A stretch of 64,000 bases of DNA from an archaeon (GTDB lineage: Archaea > Thermoproteota > Nitrososphaeria > Nitrososphaerales > UBA183): positions 186,001 to 250,000 of the forward strand of contig JAKASI010000003.1 of the NCBI GenBank assembly GCA_021828185.1, given 5' to 3'. Below, one piece after another: positions 25,658 through 33,674 of this stretch (position 1 is its first letter; every line of letters begins with the position of its first letter). A program made the position numbers and the translations under genes. The notes beneath the pieces were generated by a model. It was not told the origin of the DNA. It searched no databases and saw only the letters and a list, made by a program, of their open reading frames with translations.

Positions 25658-25868
25658 CCTCTGCCATCTTCCTCTTGGCCAGCTCCGGATTCTGGATGTA
25701 GAGTATCATCGCGTTGGCGTGGCCGTGGCCCAGGCCGCAATCAGTCTTGAGCCACTTCAGCAGGTCCGCGTACTTCGTCAGCCCCTTCCCCCTCGCCATC
25801 CTGCGGTAGTCCTCCGGCTTCTTGCCGGTCTTCGCGTAGATGTTGTCGATGTACGCCTTGTAGGTCAT
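25641..25868 (-). CDS. DUF4287 family protein
   Basis: The 75-residue protein matches DUF4287: YKAYIDNIYAKTGKKPEDYR, then LTKYADLLKWLKTDCGLGHGHANAMI and a charged tail. The function of this family is unknown. It is common beside DUF1801 and SRPBCC genes. Its ATG overlaps the stop of the FeS subunit gene (ATGA), so it is translationally coupled in the Mo-hydroxylase operon, though this may be a chance arrangement. Confidence 0.85.
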   Translation of the reverse strand: MTYKAYIDNIYAKTGKKPEDYRRMARGKGLTKYADLLKWLKTDCGLGHGHANAMILYIQNPELAKRKMAEDAKKE

Positions 25869-26362
25869 CGGCGGCGCCCCGTCTTAGGGCGGTTCATCTT
25901 TCGTGCTGCCCGACGCACGGAGCGAATCACGTTGACATAGCCTGTGCATCGGCAGATGTTCCCCGAAATCGCGTTCCTGATTTCGTCATCGGTCGGGTCA
26001 CTGTTCTTTTCCAGCAGAGCATCGGCCGACATCAGCATCCCCGGCGTGCAGAAGCCGCACTGTAGCCCGTGCTCCGCGAGGAAGGCTTCCTGTATGGGGT
26101 GGAGCCTCCCCTCTTGCGCCAGCCCCTCCACGGTCAGTATCTCTCTGCCGTCGGCCTGGACAGCAAGGACGGTGCAGGACTTGGCGGTCCTCCCATCCAT
26201 CACCACGGTGCAGGCGCCGCAGTTGGTGGTATCGCACCCCGAGTGAGTCCCCGTTAGCCCGAGGTTCTCTCGCAGGAAGTGCACCAACAGGAGACGGGGC
26301 TCCACGTCCGCCTCGTGCGGCACCCCGTTCACCGACACCGTTATGTGGCGCTTCTCGGCCAT
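25865..26362 (-). CDS. coxS: Mo-hydroxylase small subunit, two [2Fe-2S] clusters (CoxS-like)
   Basis: The 165-residue electron-transfer subunit carries the plant-type cluster cysteines C43, C48, C51 and C63 and the second-domain cysteines C102, C105, C137 and C139 (GFCTPG, ICRCTGY). It relays electrons from the Mo site of the large subunit to FAD. It starts immediately after the FAD-subunit stop. The N-terminal domain is standard length. The symbol refers to the family; CO oxidation itself is not implied. Confidence 0.93.
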   Translation of the reverse strand: MAEKRHITVSVNGVPHEADVEPRLLLVHFLRENLGLTGTHSGCDTTNCGACTVVMDGRTAKSCTVLAVQADGREILTVEGLAQEGRLHPIQEAFLAEHGLQCGFCTPGMLMSADALLEKNSDPTDDEIRNAISGNICRCTGYVNVIRSVRRAARKMNRPKTGRRR

Positions 26363-27259
26363 CTACTTTGCGCCTCCCTTCGCCTGCTCGTAGGCGCGCT
26401 TCAATCCTCTGGCGACCAGAAGCCTGACCAGATTTCGTTTGTACTCCGCCGTCCCCCTGATGTCGGATGCAGGGTCGGATGCCTCCGCGGCCAAGTTGGC
26501 CGCACTCTTCACGGCCTCCCGGTCGGTCGCCTTCCGCCCCACGAGAGCCTCTTCCGCCTTCGCCGCCTTGATCGCTTTGGGTCCGACGGCCGTCAGCCCT
26601 ATGCCTGCGCTGACGCACTCCCCCTTGGGGTTCAGCCGCAGGAAGACCGCGACCCCTGCGGTGGCGAAGTCAGCCACCTTCTGCTCGACCTTCAGGTAGG
26701 CGCCTCCCGAGTGGGGGGGAGGCACTGGTACCCTCAACTCGGTAAGAATCTCATCGTGGCCGAGGGCCACGGTGAAGGTGTCCAAGAAGAAGTCCCGCGC
26801 CGCCATCGTCCTTGAGCCTGAAGGGCCCAAGATCGCGAACTGGGCGTCCAGAGCGAGCATCACGGCCGGCAGGTCGTTCGCAGGGTCTCCGTGGGAGACG
26901 TTGCCACCCACGGTGCCGAGGTTCCTTACCGTGGGGTCGGCGATGACCGCCGAAGCATCGTGGATCATCGGATATTTCCTGCCCAGGAGAGGGGAAGCCT
27001 CTACGTCAGCCATGCGGGTAAGCGCCCCCATTCGGAGGAACCCTCCAGACTCCTTGATGTATTCCAGGCCTGGAATTCTCCCGATGTCGATGAGGAGGGA
27101 CGGTGCAGCCACTCTGAGCTTAAGAAGCGGGAGGAGGCTCTGGCCTCCGGCGATGATTTTCGCCCCCTCCCCCCGGCTCTTCAGCAGGCCGACGGCCTCT
27201 GGGAGGCTCTTCGGCGCTTCATAGTCGAAAGCGGGTGGAAGCAACGGTGGAAGTCCCAT
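26363..27259 (-). CDS. coxM: Mo-hydroxylase FAD-binding subunit (CoxM-like)
   Basis: The 298-residue flavoprotein has the FAD loops AKIIAGGQSLLPLLKLR and TVRNLGTVGGNVSHGDPAND, typical of CO dehydrogenase/xanthine dehydrogenase medium subunits. Residues after 200 form the C-terminal CO_deh_flav_C-like domain. ATG 27259 is the natural start. A TATA element centred near 27271 would instead place transcription near TTG 27244, so a shorter start is possible. It is first in the order M, S, DUF4287, SnoaL. Confidence 0.92.
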   Translation of the reverse strand: MGLPPLLPPAFDYEAPKSLPEAVGLLKSRGEGAKIIAGGQSLLPLLKLRVAAPSLLIDIGRIPGLEYIKESGGFLRMGALTRMADVEASPLLGRKYPMIHDASAVIADPTVRNLGTVGGNVSHGDPANDLPAVMLALDAQFAILGPSGSRTMAARDFFLDTFTVALGHDEILTELRVPVPPPHSGGAYLKVEQKVADFATAGVAVFLRLNPKGECVSAGIGLTAVGPKAIKAAKAEEALVGRKATDREAVKSAANLAAEASDPASDIRGTAEYKRNLVRLLVARGLKRAYEQAKGGAK

Positions 27260-27263
27260 ACCC

Positions 27264-27279
27264 TCGCTTTATATTATTG
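27264..27279. promoter_or_regulatory. Bidirectional TATA region between coxM and coxG
   Basis: CTTTATATTATTG is the only AT-rich element in the 22 bases between the divergent coxM and coxG genes. Transcription starting about 26 bases away on each side would fall at TTG 27300 (coxG) and TTG 27244 (coxM). Both genes may thus be leaderless from one shared element. Confidence 0.45.
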
Positions 27280-27281
27280 CA

Positions 27282-27737
27282 GTGGGCGGCGTTTCGGGAT
27301 TGCACTTCGAAGGTGTCTTCACAGTTGCATCCCCGAAGAAGAAGGTCTTTGCTGTGGTCACCGACCCGAACCAGGTGGCCCGATGCATGCCGGACCTGCG
27401 GAGGCTGGAAGTGAAGTCGAAAGATGAATTCGTCGCCGTTGTCGGGACGGGGATCTCGCTGGTCAAGGGGAACATCTCGCTTCACTTCAGGACCGTTGAG
27501 AAGACCCCTTCTGGCAGGACCAGAATGGTGGCGCACGGCGACGGACTCGGAAGTGCCATCGACGTGGAGATGGTGACGGAGTTGACCGACGGCAGTGGGG
27601 GAGGGACCGCGATGAAGTGGACCGCCGAAGCCAAGGTCAGCGGAAAGCTCGCGTCGCTCGGCCAGGGACTCATCAAGTCTCAGTCCGAGAGGATAATCAG
27701 GCAGCTGTTCGACTGCCTTCGCAGCAGGCTCGAGTAG
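27282..27737 (+). CDS. coxG: CoxG-like SRPBCC protein
   Basis: The 151-residue carbon monoxide dehydrogenase subunit G-type protein has the pattern FEGVFTVASPKKKVFAVVTDPNQVARCMPDL with a lipid/ligand-binding SRPBCC fold and a KVSGKLASLGQGLIKSQSERI C-terminus. CoxG relatives help recruit the Mo-hydroxylase to the membrane or carry quinones. It divides the Mo-hydroxylase genes and is transcribed the other way. GTG 27282 or the leaderless TTG 27300 is the start. Confidence 0.88.
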   Translation: MGGVSGLHFEGVFTVASPKKKVFAVVTDPNQVARCMPDLRRLEVKSKDEFVAVVGTGISLVKGNISLHFRTVEKTPSGRTRMVAHGDGLGSAIDVEMVTELTDGSGGGTAMKWTAEAKVSGKLASLGQGLIKSQSERIIRQLFDCLRSRLE

Positions 27738-27743
27738 ACGGCC

Positions 27744-29786
27744 TCAGCCCAAGGGAACGGCCCAAAGCTGCTCGCTCTCGATTGGGAGGCTCGCGAACTT
27801 CTTGCCGAGAACCAGCTCCAGCGCCCTCGTCGCGGCCGGGGGCACCCCGATGGTCGGGCTCTCCCCCACCCCCTTCGCCCCGTGCGGGAGGGAGGATGGG
27901 TGGGATGCTGTCTTGATTACGAATCTGGGCATCTCGGTGGAGTGCGGCACTCCCGAGTCGGCCATGGTCGCTGTGAGCAGTTGGCCGTCCTCGTTGTAGA
28001 GCGCTCCCTCATACAGCACTTCTCCCAGAGCCTGCGCTGATCCTCCCGTTATCTGGCTCTCGATCATTATCGGGTTCAGGGCCCTGCCGACGTCGTAGTA
28101 GGAGACGATTTCTTCGATGGCGCCGATCCCTTCATCGTTGACCGTGGCTGTAACGAGGTTCGCGCCGAAGGAGTTCAGGCCTCCTTCCGGCTTGAAGAAG
28201 ACTTCCGCCTCGTAGTCCCCCTCCAGCAAGCGTGATGAGGAGTACGATCTGCCCAGCTTCTTCTTCGCCATGGCCTTGACCTTCCGGCTCGCTTCGACCG
28301 CAGCCGCTCCCCCCAGCATGGCGGTCCTGCTCCCCCAGGACCCGACCCCGCCGGAGAGCGAACTCGTGTCTCCGAGTTGGAAGTCGATGAGGTCCTCCTT
28401 GACCCCGAGCTCCTTGCCCACCAGGTGCCTTACGAAGACGTCATGTCCCTGACCGTGGGAGCTTCCTCCCAGCCAGACCTTCACCCTGCCTTTGCTGACC
28501 GCGACCTTCCCGGACTCGCCGCCATAGGCTGCGGGGACGAGGACGAACCATGACAGGCCTAGGGTCTCCTTCCTCTTCCTGGCAGAATACTTGAACGCCC
28601 TGAGAGCTTCCTTGAGAAAGGGTCTGGAAGGGCCGATTTTGAGCCCGGTGGGGGAGGTCCACTGCTTGGAGGTCGCGTTCCTGAGCCTTATCGCCGCCGG
28701 GTCCATTCTGAGCTCGTCTGCAAGCCTGTCCATGATCCTCTCCATGAAGAAGGCAGCCTCGGGGCGCCCTGCCCCCCGATAGGGCCCCCTGGTCACCCTG
28801 TTGGTCATCACGATTTTGGAGGTGATGTGGGCTTGCGGGACCGAGTAGGGCCCGGTAAGCTGGAACCCAATCCACCCTGTTGACCAAGAGCCCTCCGTCG
28901 GGTAGGCGCCGGTGTCGACCAGGATGTCCCCCTTCAGCCCCCTTACCCTCCCGCTCCTGTCTGCGTACACCTTCATCTTGGCGCGGACGCCGCGCCCCTG
29001 GTCCGTGGCCATCAGGTGCTCATACCTGCTCTCTACCCACTTCACCGGGCGCCTGAGCTTCATCGTTGCATAGGCCGCGGCTACGTACTCGGGAAAAATC
29101 CCGCCCTTGGAGCCGAAGGCTCCCCCGGTGTCCATCTGCACCACCCTCACCATGTCCTTCTTCAGATGCATCGACTCGACGAACCCCTCCTTCCAAGAGA
29201 AGACAGACTGGGTCGAGCCGTAGATCGTGAGCACCGACCCGTCGTAGACCGCCACGACCCCCCTGGTTTCGAGGGGGTTGGGGGTGACCCGAGACATCCT
29301 GAAGGTCCCCTCGACTTCGACCGCCCCGCTTGGTTTGAAGTCCTTGCCGACCGTGCCTTCATCAGCGAGGTTGGATTTGGTGTTGGGGTGAATCGGTTCC
29401 GATTCAAGCGACTTCTCGGGGTCCATGACCGGCTTCAGAGGCTCGTACTGGACGTCCACCTCGTCTGCCCTGTCTTCGGCCTGGTACCTGTCTTCCCCCA
29501 GGACGGCGGCGACCGGTTGGCCGACATAGTTGACATATTCCGTGGCCAGGGCCGGGAAGCGGATGCCCCCCCTGCCGCCTGCGTCCTCTCCAACGGCAGC
29601 CATGTCAGCCTTGAGCTCGTTGCCGTTTATTCCGCCGCTGACGGATAGCACCCGGGCGCGCGCGTAGGGACTCCGGACGAAGTGCATATGCAGCATCCCC
29701 TCCATCTTGATGTCGTCTACGTACCTCCCCCTGCCGAGAACGAAACGCCTCTCCTGCTCTTCTTCGGATCGAGCCTCCGCTGTCAA
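27744..29786 (-). CDS. Mo-hydroxylase large subunit (xanthine dehydrogenase/aldehyde oxidase/CO dehydrogenase family)
   Basis: The 680-residue catalytic subunit binds Mo-molybdopterin cytosine dinucleotide. It has GRGRYVDDIKM, MDTGGAFGSKGG, GPYRGAGRPEA and the catalytic-Glu loop GAKGVGESP. The active-site loop is not the AYXCSFR of form I CO dehydrogenases, so the substrate is more likely a purine, aldehyde or N-heterocycle. Length is about 100 residues below the usual 780-800. It ends next to coxG, convergent, and is separated from the M-S pair. Confidence 0.88.
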   Translation of the reverse strand: MTAEARSEEEQERRFVLGRGRYVDDIKMEGMLHMHFVRSPYARARVLSVSGGINGNELKADMAAVGEDAGGRGGIRFPALATEYVNYVGQPVAAVLGEDRYQAEDRADEVDVQYEPLKPVMDPEKSLESEPIHPNTKSNLADEGTVGKDFKPSGAVEVEGTFRMSRVTPNPLETRGVVAVYDGSVLTIYGSTQSVFSWKEGFVESMHLKKDMVRVVQMDTGGAFGSKGGIFPEYVAAAYATMKLRRPVKWVESRYEHLMATDQGRGVRAKMKVYADRSGRVRGLKGDILVDTGAYPTEGSWSTGWIGFQLTGPYSVPQAHITSKIVMTNRVTRGPYRGAGRPEAAFFMERIMDRLADELRMDPAAIRLRNATSKQWTSPTGLKIGPSRPFLKEALRAFKYSARKRKETLGLSWFVLVPAAYGGESGKVAVSKGRVKVWLGGSSHGQGHDVFVRHLVGKELGVKEDLIDFQLGDTSSLSGGVGSWGSRTAMLGGAAAVEASRKVKAMAKKKLGRSYSSSRLLEGDYEAEVFFKPEGGLNSFGANLVTATVNDEGIGAIEEIVSYYDVGRALNPIMIESQITGGSAQALGEVLYEGALYNEDGQLLTATMADSGVPHSTEMPRFVIKTASHPSSLPHGAKGVGESPTIGVPPAATRALELVLGKKFASLPIESEQLWAVPLG

Positions 29787-29950
29787 GATGGCGTCTCCTC
29801 GCCCTGCCTGGAGATAAGGATTAGTCGAGACGCCCCAGGTCTCGCCACCTGCCTTGGGTGATTCGGCTCAAGGTGCGCGCCGACCGCCACGGCCTGCGAG
29901 TCTCCCGGGCGTGAAAAAGGAGAAATCGGGTCGGATGAGGGCGAACACGG

Positions 29951-30211
29951 TTGCCCAAGCCCATGGAAATCGTGGTCTTCGGAAGGGAAGGCTGCCACCT
30001 GTGCGACGCCGTCGAAGCCGAGATCAGGTCGTTGGAAGAGTTCAGGGACGCCCTGACCGCCGTCGACATCGAGAAGGACCCGACCCTGCACGCGAAGTAC
30101 TGGATGAGGATTCCTGTGGTCACCATCGGCGGCAGGGAGGTTTTCGAAGCGAGCATGATGGACCTGGAAGGCAGGTGGCGGAGGCGGCTGCCGGCGCTGC
30201 TGAAGGGGTAA
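29951..30211 (+). CDS. Glutaredoxin-like protein (DUF836)
   Basis: The 86-residue protein starts IVVFGREGCHLCDAVEAEI with the redox CxxC motif (C-H-L-C), followed by YWMRIPVVTIGGREVFEA, the cis-proline and glutathione/thiol-binding loop. It matches the DUF836 glutaredoxin-like group. Start is TTG 29951 or ATG 29963. It lies upstream of the surface-protein gene. Bases 29787-29950 hold no gene. Confidence 0.87.
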   Translation: MPKPMEIVVFGREGCHLCDAVEAEIRSLEEFRDALTAVDIEKDPTLHAKYWMRIPVVTIGGREVFEASMMDLEGRWRRRLPALLKG

Positions 30212-30329
30212 CCCCGCAGGGCGCTTCGTCTCATGAAGGCCGGTGCAGGCGGGCGTTTCGAGCCCCAGAACACGCGTTCTGTTGACTAGGATTAACTCGC
30301 CTCCCCTTCTGAGGAGTCCTGAAAGAGTG

Positions 30330-31478
30330 ATGCCAACCTTCAATGAAGGAACCATTCCAAGGACAGCCAGAAGCGCATCCATACTGATTGCCCTGTTGCT
30401 CATCGGGGCCTCCGTCCCTGCAGCAACCCTGGTGGCGTCTTCGGGCGCCTCGGCGGCCCTCAACAGCGTTCAGGTCACCATCCAGACCACCGAGGACCTC
30501 CCCTACCAATACTCCCTGGCGGCCTACAACACGAGTGGGTACCAGGTCGCCAGCTTCTATGGCAGCTACCCCGAGGCGGGGTTCGGGCTCCCAAGCGGGA
30601 CCTACCTGATCACCGCGTCGGCATACTATCAGCAGTATGACGTCTGCTATCTGTGCCCGCTCGAAGTGGGAGTCAACTCGTCCGCCACCTCTGTCGCCAT
30701 TCCGGTGCGGTACTACCCCCCGGCCTCTGAATACGGGTTCGCGGTCGTGAAGGTGATCGGCCAGAGCCAGATAGCCATAGACACCAAGAACAGCACCGAC
30801 TTCCCGCTGGTCAGGGTTCCGATCCACGTCGCGTACTTCAACGGGACGGCGGCCGTCGGCGCCTCTGTCTCCGCGTATGTGGTCGGGATGCAATACGCGT
30901 ACGCGCAGAATTGGATGAGCTACGGCCAGACAGGGTCGGACGGAAACGTCACCCTGGCGATGCCTGCGGCCCCCCTCGAAGTGGAAGCCCACCTCTCGGT
31001 CCCCGTCCAGCTCCCGAAGGGCGTGGGCACGGTCCCGGTCGAAGTGGGAGGCCAGCAGGTCAACGTGACCGTCTACTGGCAGCCGGCCCAGGTGGAACTG
31101 TCCGGCCAGGCCCTGATCCTGCCGCCCCAGAGCGGCGCAGACATCACGCTGAAGGCGCAGCAGTACCCCTACAGCATGCCGTACCCGGTCTACAGCGGCA
31201 CCGGGCCCGCACAGAGCGGGGTGACCACGGTCACCACGACTAGCACATCTGCAGGACCTTCGCAGCAGGGGGCGGCCCCGTCACAGCCTGGCAGAATAGC
31301 GCCCTTCACCCCCACCAGTGCACAGCTCTCTTCACCCGCGCAGGCCGCAGCTGGCCCCGCGTCCGACCCTCTCGTTGTGCTCCCGTTGGCGCTGGCGGCA
31401 GGAGCGGCCGCAGCGGTCGCCCTCATCGCAGCCATGATAGGCAGGAGGAAGCAGGCTGTCCAAAGCGCTCGCCCCTGA
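30330..31478 (+). CDS. Surface protein with C-terminal membrane anchor
   Basis: The 382-residue protein has a signal segment (about residues 14-40), an Asn/Ser/Thr/Gly-rich exported region with N-glycosylation sequons and two cysteines (CYLCP), a Pro/Thr/Ser-rich linker, and a hydrophobic helix (about 345-368) followed by basic residues (GRRKQ). It is a type I-anchored archaeal surface protein with beta-rich repeats. The role may be cell-surface adhesion. Start is ATG 30330; no other ATG in the frame fits. Confidence 0.8.
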   Translation: MPTFNEGTIPRTARSASILIALLLIGASVPAATLVASSGASAALNSVQVTIQTTEDLPYQYSLAAYNTSGYQVASFYGSYPEAGFGLPSGTYLITASAYYQQYDVCYLCPLEVGVNSSATSVAIPVRYYPPASEYGFAVVKVIGQSQIAIDTKNSTDFPLVRVPIHVAYFNGTAAVGASVSAYVVGMQYAYAQNWMSYGQTGSDGNVTLAMPAAPLEVEAHLSVPVQLPKGVGTVPVEVGGQQVNVTVYWQPAQVELSGQALILPPQSGADITLKAQQYPYSMPYPVYSGTGPAQSGVTTVTTTSTSAGPSQQGAAPSQPGRIAPFTPTSAQLSSPAQAAAGPASDPLVVLPLALAAGAAAAVALIAAMIGRRKQAVQSARP

Positions 31479-31532
31479 CGCGGGCGGGCCCCACTCTGTT
31501 TTTCTTGGTTCGAACTAGATTAGGGGGAGCGA

Positions 31533-31975
31533 TCATAAGCCGACAGGCTTCGAAAGTGCAGGATGTCGAATCCGGTCGTCGGGCTCGACCGAGTCCAGCA
31601 TTATTGAGTTGAACGCAGGCGTATAGACGCCGGCCAACGACGCCAGGGTGAGGGGGAAGACGTCGAGCGAGTACGAGCCGATGGCGAAATAGACGGACGC
31701 GCTGGCGACCGACACCCAGCTGAAGAGGACGACGACCTTCCTCCTACTCCAGACGTGGGCGATGTATCCTCCCAAGAGGAGGGCTAGAATCGTTACACCG
31801 GTGCCGTAGGCCACGAGGAGGCCGATAACAAATGGGGACGCGCCAAGGGATGCGAAGTAGACTGACTGATAGGGACTCGGCATGGCCGAGCCGACGGACC
31901 ACAGCGCTGAGGTGGACGTCAGAATCCGTGCGTTGGTGGGGAGGTGCAGGAACTTGCGAGCGCCCCGGTGGTGCT
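31533..31975 (-). pseudogene. Truncated major facilitator superfamily gene
   Basis: The frame reads FLHLPTNARILTSTSALWSV, SPYQSVYFASLGASPFVIGL and LLLGGYIAHVWSRRKVVVLF (the MFS motif A loop), then stops after four helices near FNSIMLDSVEPDDRI. The upstream end has no ATG until an internal SAMPSPY. The frame joins the stop of the SRPBCC gene by ATTGA, so the start may be lost. The C-terminal eight helices are absent. Confidence 0.7.
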
Positions 31976-32397
31976 CAATTTGAAAGGAGCCTTTCCGCGT
32001 ATCCGGCGAAGGAGGACAGCTCAGCCTGGGCCGAGGACTCGGCCTCGGCCCTCCCTTGGGTCTTCAGGATCCACCCCCAATGCCCCTTGAATTTCACGTC
32101 CATCGACGCTGTCACCTTCGTCCCTCCTTCGACCTCTTCGAAGCTGACGACGCTCCTGATCCAGGTGAACCTTGTCTCTGCTTCCGATTCGACCCTCTCC
32201 GGAGGGGAGAGCTTCATTTCCGTGGAGACCTCTCTCCCATTCGAGGTGATCTCAAGATGGACGGTGTTCCCTTCTTTCTTCGCGACCGTCACCGCCTTCG
32301 TCTTCTTCGACCACCTTGGCATGGCCTCGAAGTCGGCGTAGGCAGAGTAAGCTCTGTCCCTGGGAACACCGATGAAAATGGAGGCTTCGGCGTGCAC
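31975..32397 (-). CDS. SRPBCC family protein (polyketide cyclase/dehydrase-like)
   Basis: The 140-residue ligand-binding START-like protein has EASIFIGVPRDRAYSAYADFEAMPRWSKKT (conserved N-terminal P-x-W-S), SVVSFEEVEGGTKVTASMDVKF and a C-terminal helix with FAGYAERL. It starts at GTG 32397. The MFS remnant follows directly. It is one of several SRPBCC genes in this window. Bases 32398-32546 contain no gene I can support. Confidence 0.85.
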   Translation of the reverse strand: MHAEASIFIGVPRDRAYSAYADFEAMPRWSKKTKAVTVAKKEGNTVHLEITSNGREVSTEMKLSPPERVESEAETRFTWIRSVVSFEEVEGGTKVTASMDVKFKGHWGWILKTQGRAEAESSAQAELSSFAGYAERLLSN

Positions 32398-32546
32398 ACG
32401 AAGGCGCCGCTCCGACAGTCATTAAGGAGTTCCCGTCGGGCGCGGCTGACGCCAGCCGCGAGCCTGATGTGGCGCCCCGACCACGGCGCTCCCCCGGGAG
32501 GATGAGACACGGACAACCTTAACTATCGTCAGGCCCCCGAGAGTCT

Positions 32547-32735
32547 GTGCCTCGCATAGAGCTCTACGAAGGTGCGCAAAAGCTGGCGGACATAGGCCTC
32601 CCGGAGAAGAAGTTCAAGACTGGCTCGGTGGGTTACTGGGCCAGCCAGAAGATCGAGATCAACGGGAAGAGGTATCAGGGCCAGTTCCAGCTTGTTGAGG
32701 TGGGCTCCAAGAACAGAGCTGGCGACGAGAAGTAG
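32547..32735 (+). CDS. Small beta-strand protein of unknown function
   Basis: The 62-residue protein is rich in short strands: RIELYEGAQKLADIGLPEKKFKTGSVGYWASQKIEINGKRYQGQFQLVEVG, with a lysine-rich tail. It resembles compact nucleic-acid-binding or SH3-like small barrels in composition, but the family is not recognised. The GTG at 32547 follows a TTAACTATCG-type TATA by about 25 bases, supporting leaderless initiation. Confidence 0.65.
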   Translation: MPRIELYEGAQKLADIGLPEKKFKTGSVGYWASQKIEINGKRYQGQFQLVEVGSKNRAGDEK

Positions 32736-32801
32736 GTCCTCGGCCGCAGGAGAAAGAGCGAAACGCGTTAGGGGGTCTCCCAGACTGTGACAGCCGCTCG
32801 G

Positions 32802-33341
32802 CTACTGTGAAGGGGGACGGGCCTTCGATTGGCGCCTCGCCCACCACACCAGCACGATTGTGGCCGGGATTCCGAAGATGACCGCGACCCAGGCGATTAT
32901 GGCTATCATCGACCCCACAACGTAGTTCAGGCTGAACGTCGCGATGGGGGCGTCCCAGTTGCCGTCCAGGTAGACCTTCAGGCAGAACCCTAGGAAGAGG
33001 AGAAATGAGACTCCCCCGCCGCGTCTGCCTCCCCTGCCAGAGCGGCAGAACAGCCGCGCTCTCCTTTCTCCTGCGGAGAGCCCTGTCCACCACCGCCACG
33101 CCAAAGCTATTCCAATGACGACTGGGACGCCTGCGAGCAACAGCTCCCAGAAGACGGCGTAGATGATGAAGGTCAGGGGGTGCCCTACTGTCCAGAGGCC
33201 CAGCGCACTGGGGACCAGGCCCGACGACTGGGCGTTTCCCGCGAACCACCAGAAGACGTACCCCCCCCAGGCCGAGGCGAGGACCATCGCCACGCCGAAG
33301 ACGACAGCCGCCCCCAGTGCCTCCTGAGGAATTCCCTCCAT
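32802..33341 (-). CDS. Multi-pass membrane protein
   Basis: The 179-residue product has four hydrophobic helices (about 10-30, 55-80, 108-125 and 135-165), a basic loop (RRARLFCRSGRGGRRGGG) after helix 2 and tryptophan-rich termini. The basic loop is likely cytosolic. The family is not recognised. Its start lies 17 bases from the end of the CWC gene in the same direction, and the two may be cotranscribed. Confidence 0.6.
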   Translation of the reverse strand: MEGIPQEALGAAVVFGVAMVLASAWGGYVFWWFAGNAQSSGLVPSALGLWTVGHPLTFIIYAVFWELLLAGVPVVIGIALAWRWWTGLSAGERRARLFCRSGRGGRRGGGVSFLLFLGFCLKVYLDGNWDAPIATFSLNYVVGSMIAIIAWVAVIFGIPATIVLVWWARRQSKARPPSQ

Positions 33342-33357
33342 TCGGAGCCGTCCGCAT

Positions 33358-33606
33358 TCATGGGATGAATTCCCTCCCCCGAGTTAGGTAACCGTTTGCC
33401 CTCATGGGTTTGGCGGTCGACCGACCCTTCTGTGAACCGGCTGGAGTTCCACCCCGGTCGGAAAGACAGTCGGGACAGACGCAGTCGTGGGCCGCCTTGG
33501 CGATCTCCTCCCTCCTCTGCGTCGAGACCCCGACGTATGTGCACCAGCACCCTGGACCCTTCGTGCACGTGAATTCATTCCCGCACAGTTCGCACTTCTT
33601 CCGCAT
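33358..33606 (-). CDS. Cysteine-rich CWC-type zinc protein
   Basis: The 82-residue protein has eight cysteines arranged as CELCGNEFTCTKGPGCWCTYV, then DCVCPDCLSD, the pattern of the cysteine-rich CWC (Cys-Trp-Cys) family. It probably binds two zinc ions. The C-terminal 35 residues are basic and not conserved. The partner gene downstream is a membrane protein. Function is unknown. Confidence 0.85.
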   Translation of the reverse strand: MRKKCELCGNEFTCTKGPGCWCTYVGVSTQRREEIAKAAHDCVCPDCLSDRGGTPAGSQKGRSTAKPMRANGYLTRGREFIP

Positions 33607-33674
33607 TCACTAGACCGGGCGAAGGCGAGAGGAATCTTAAGGGTTCGCGAAGGATCCACCCTGGCCGGCACCGG

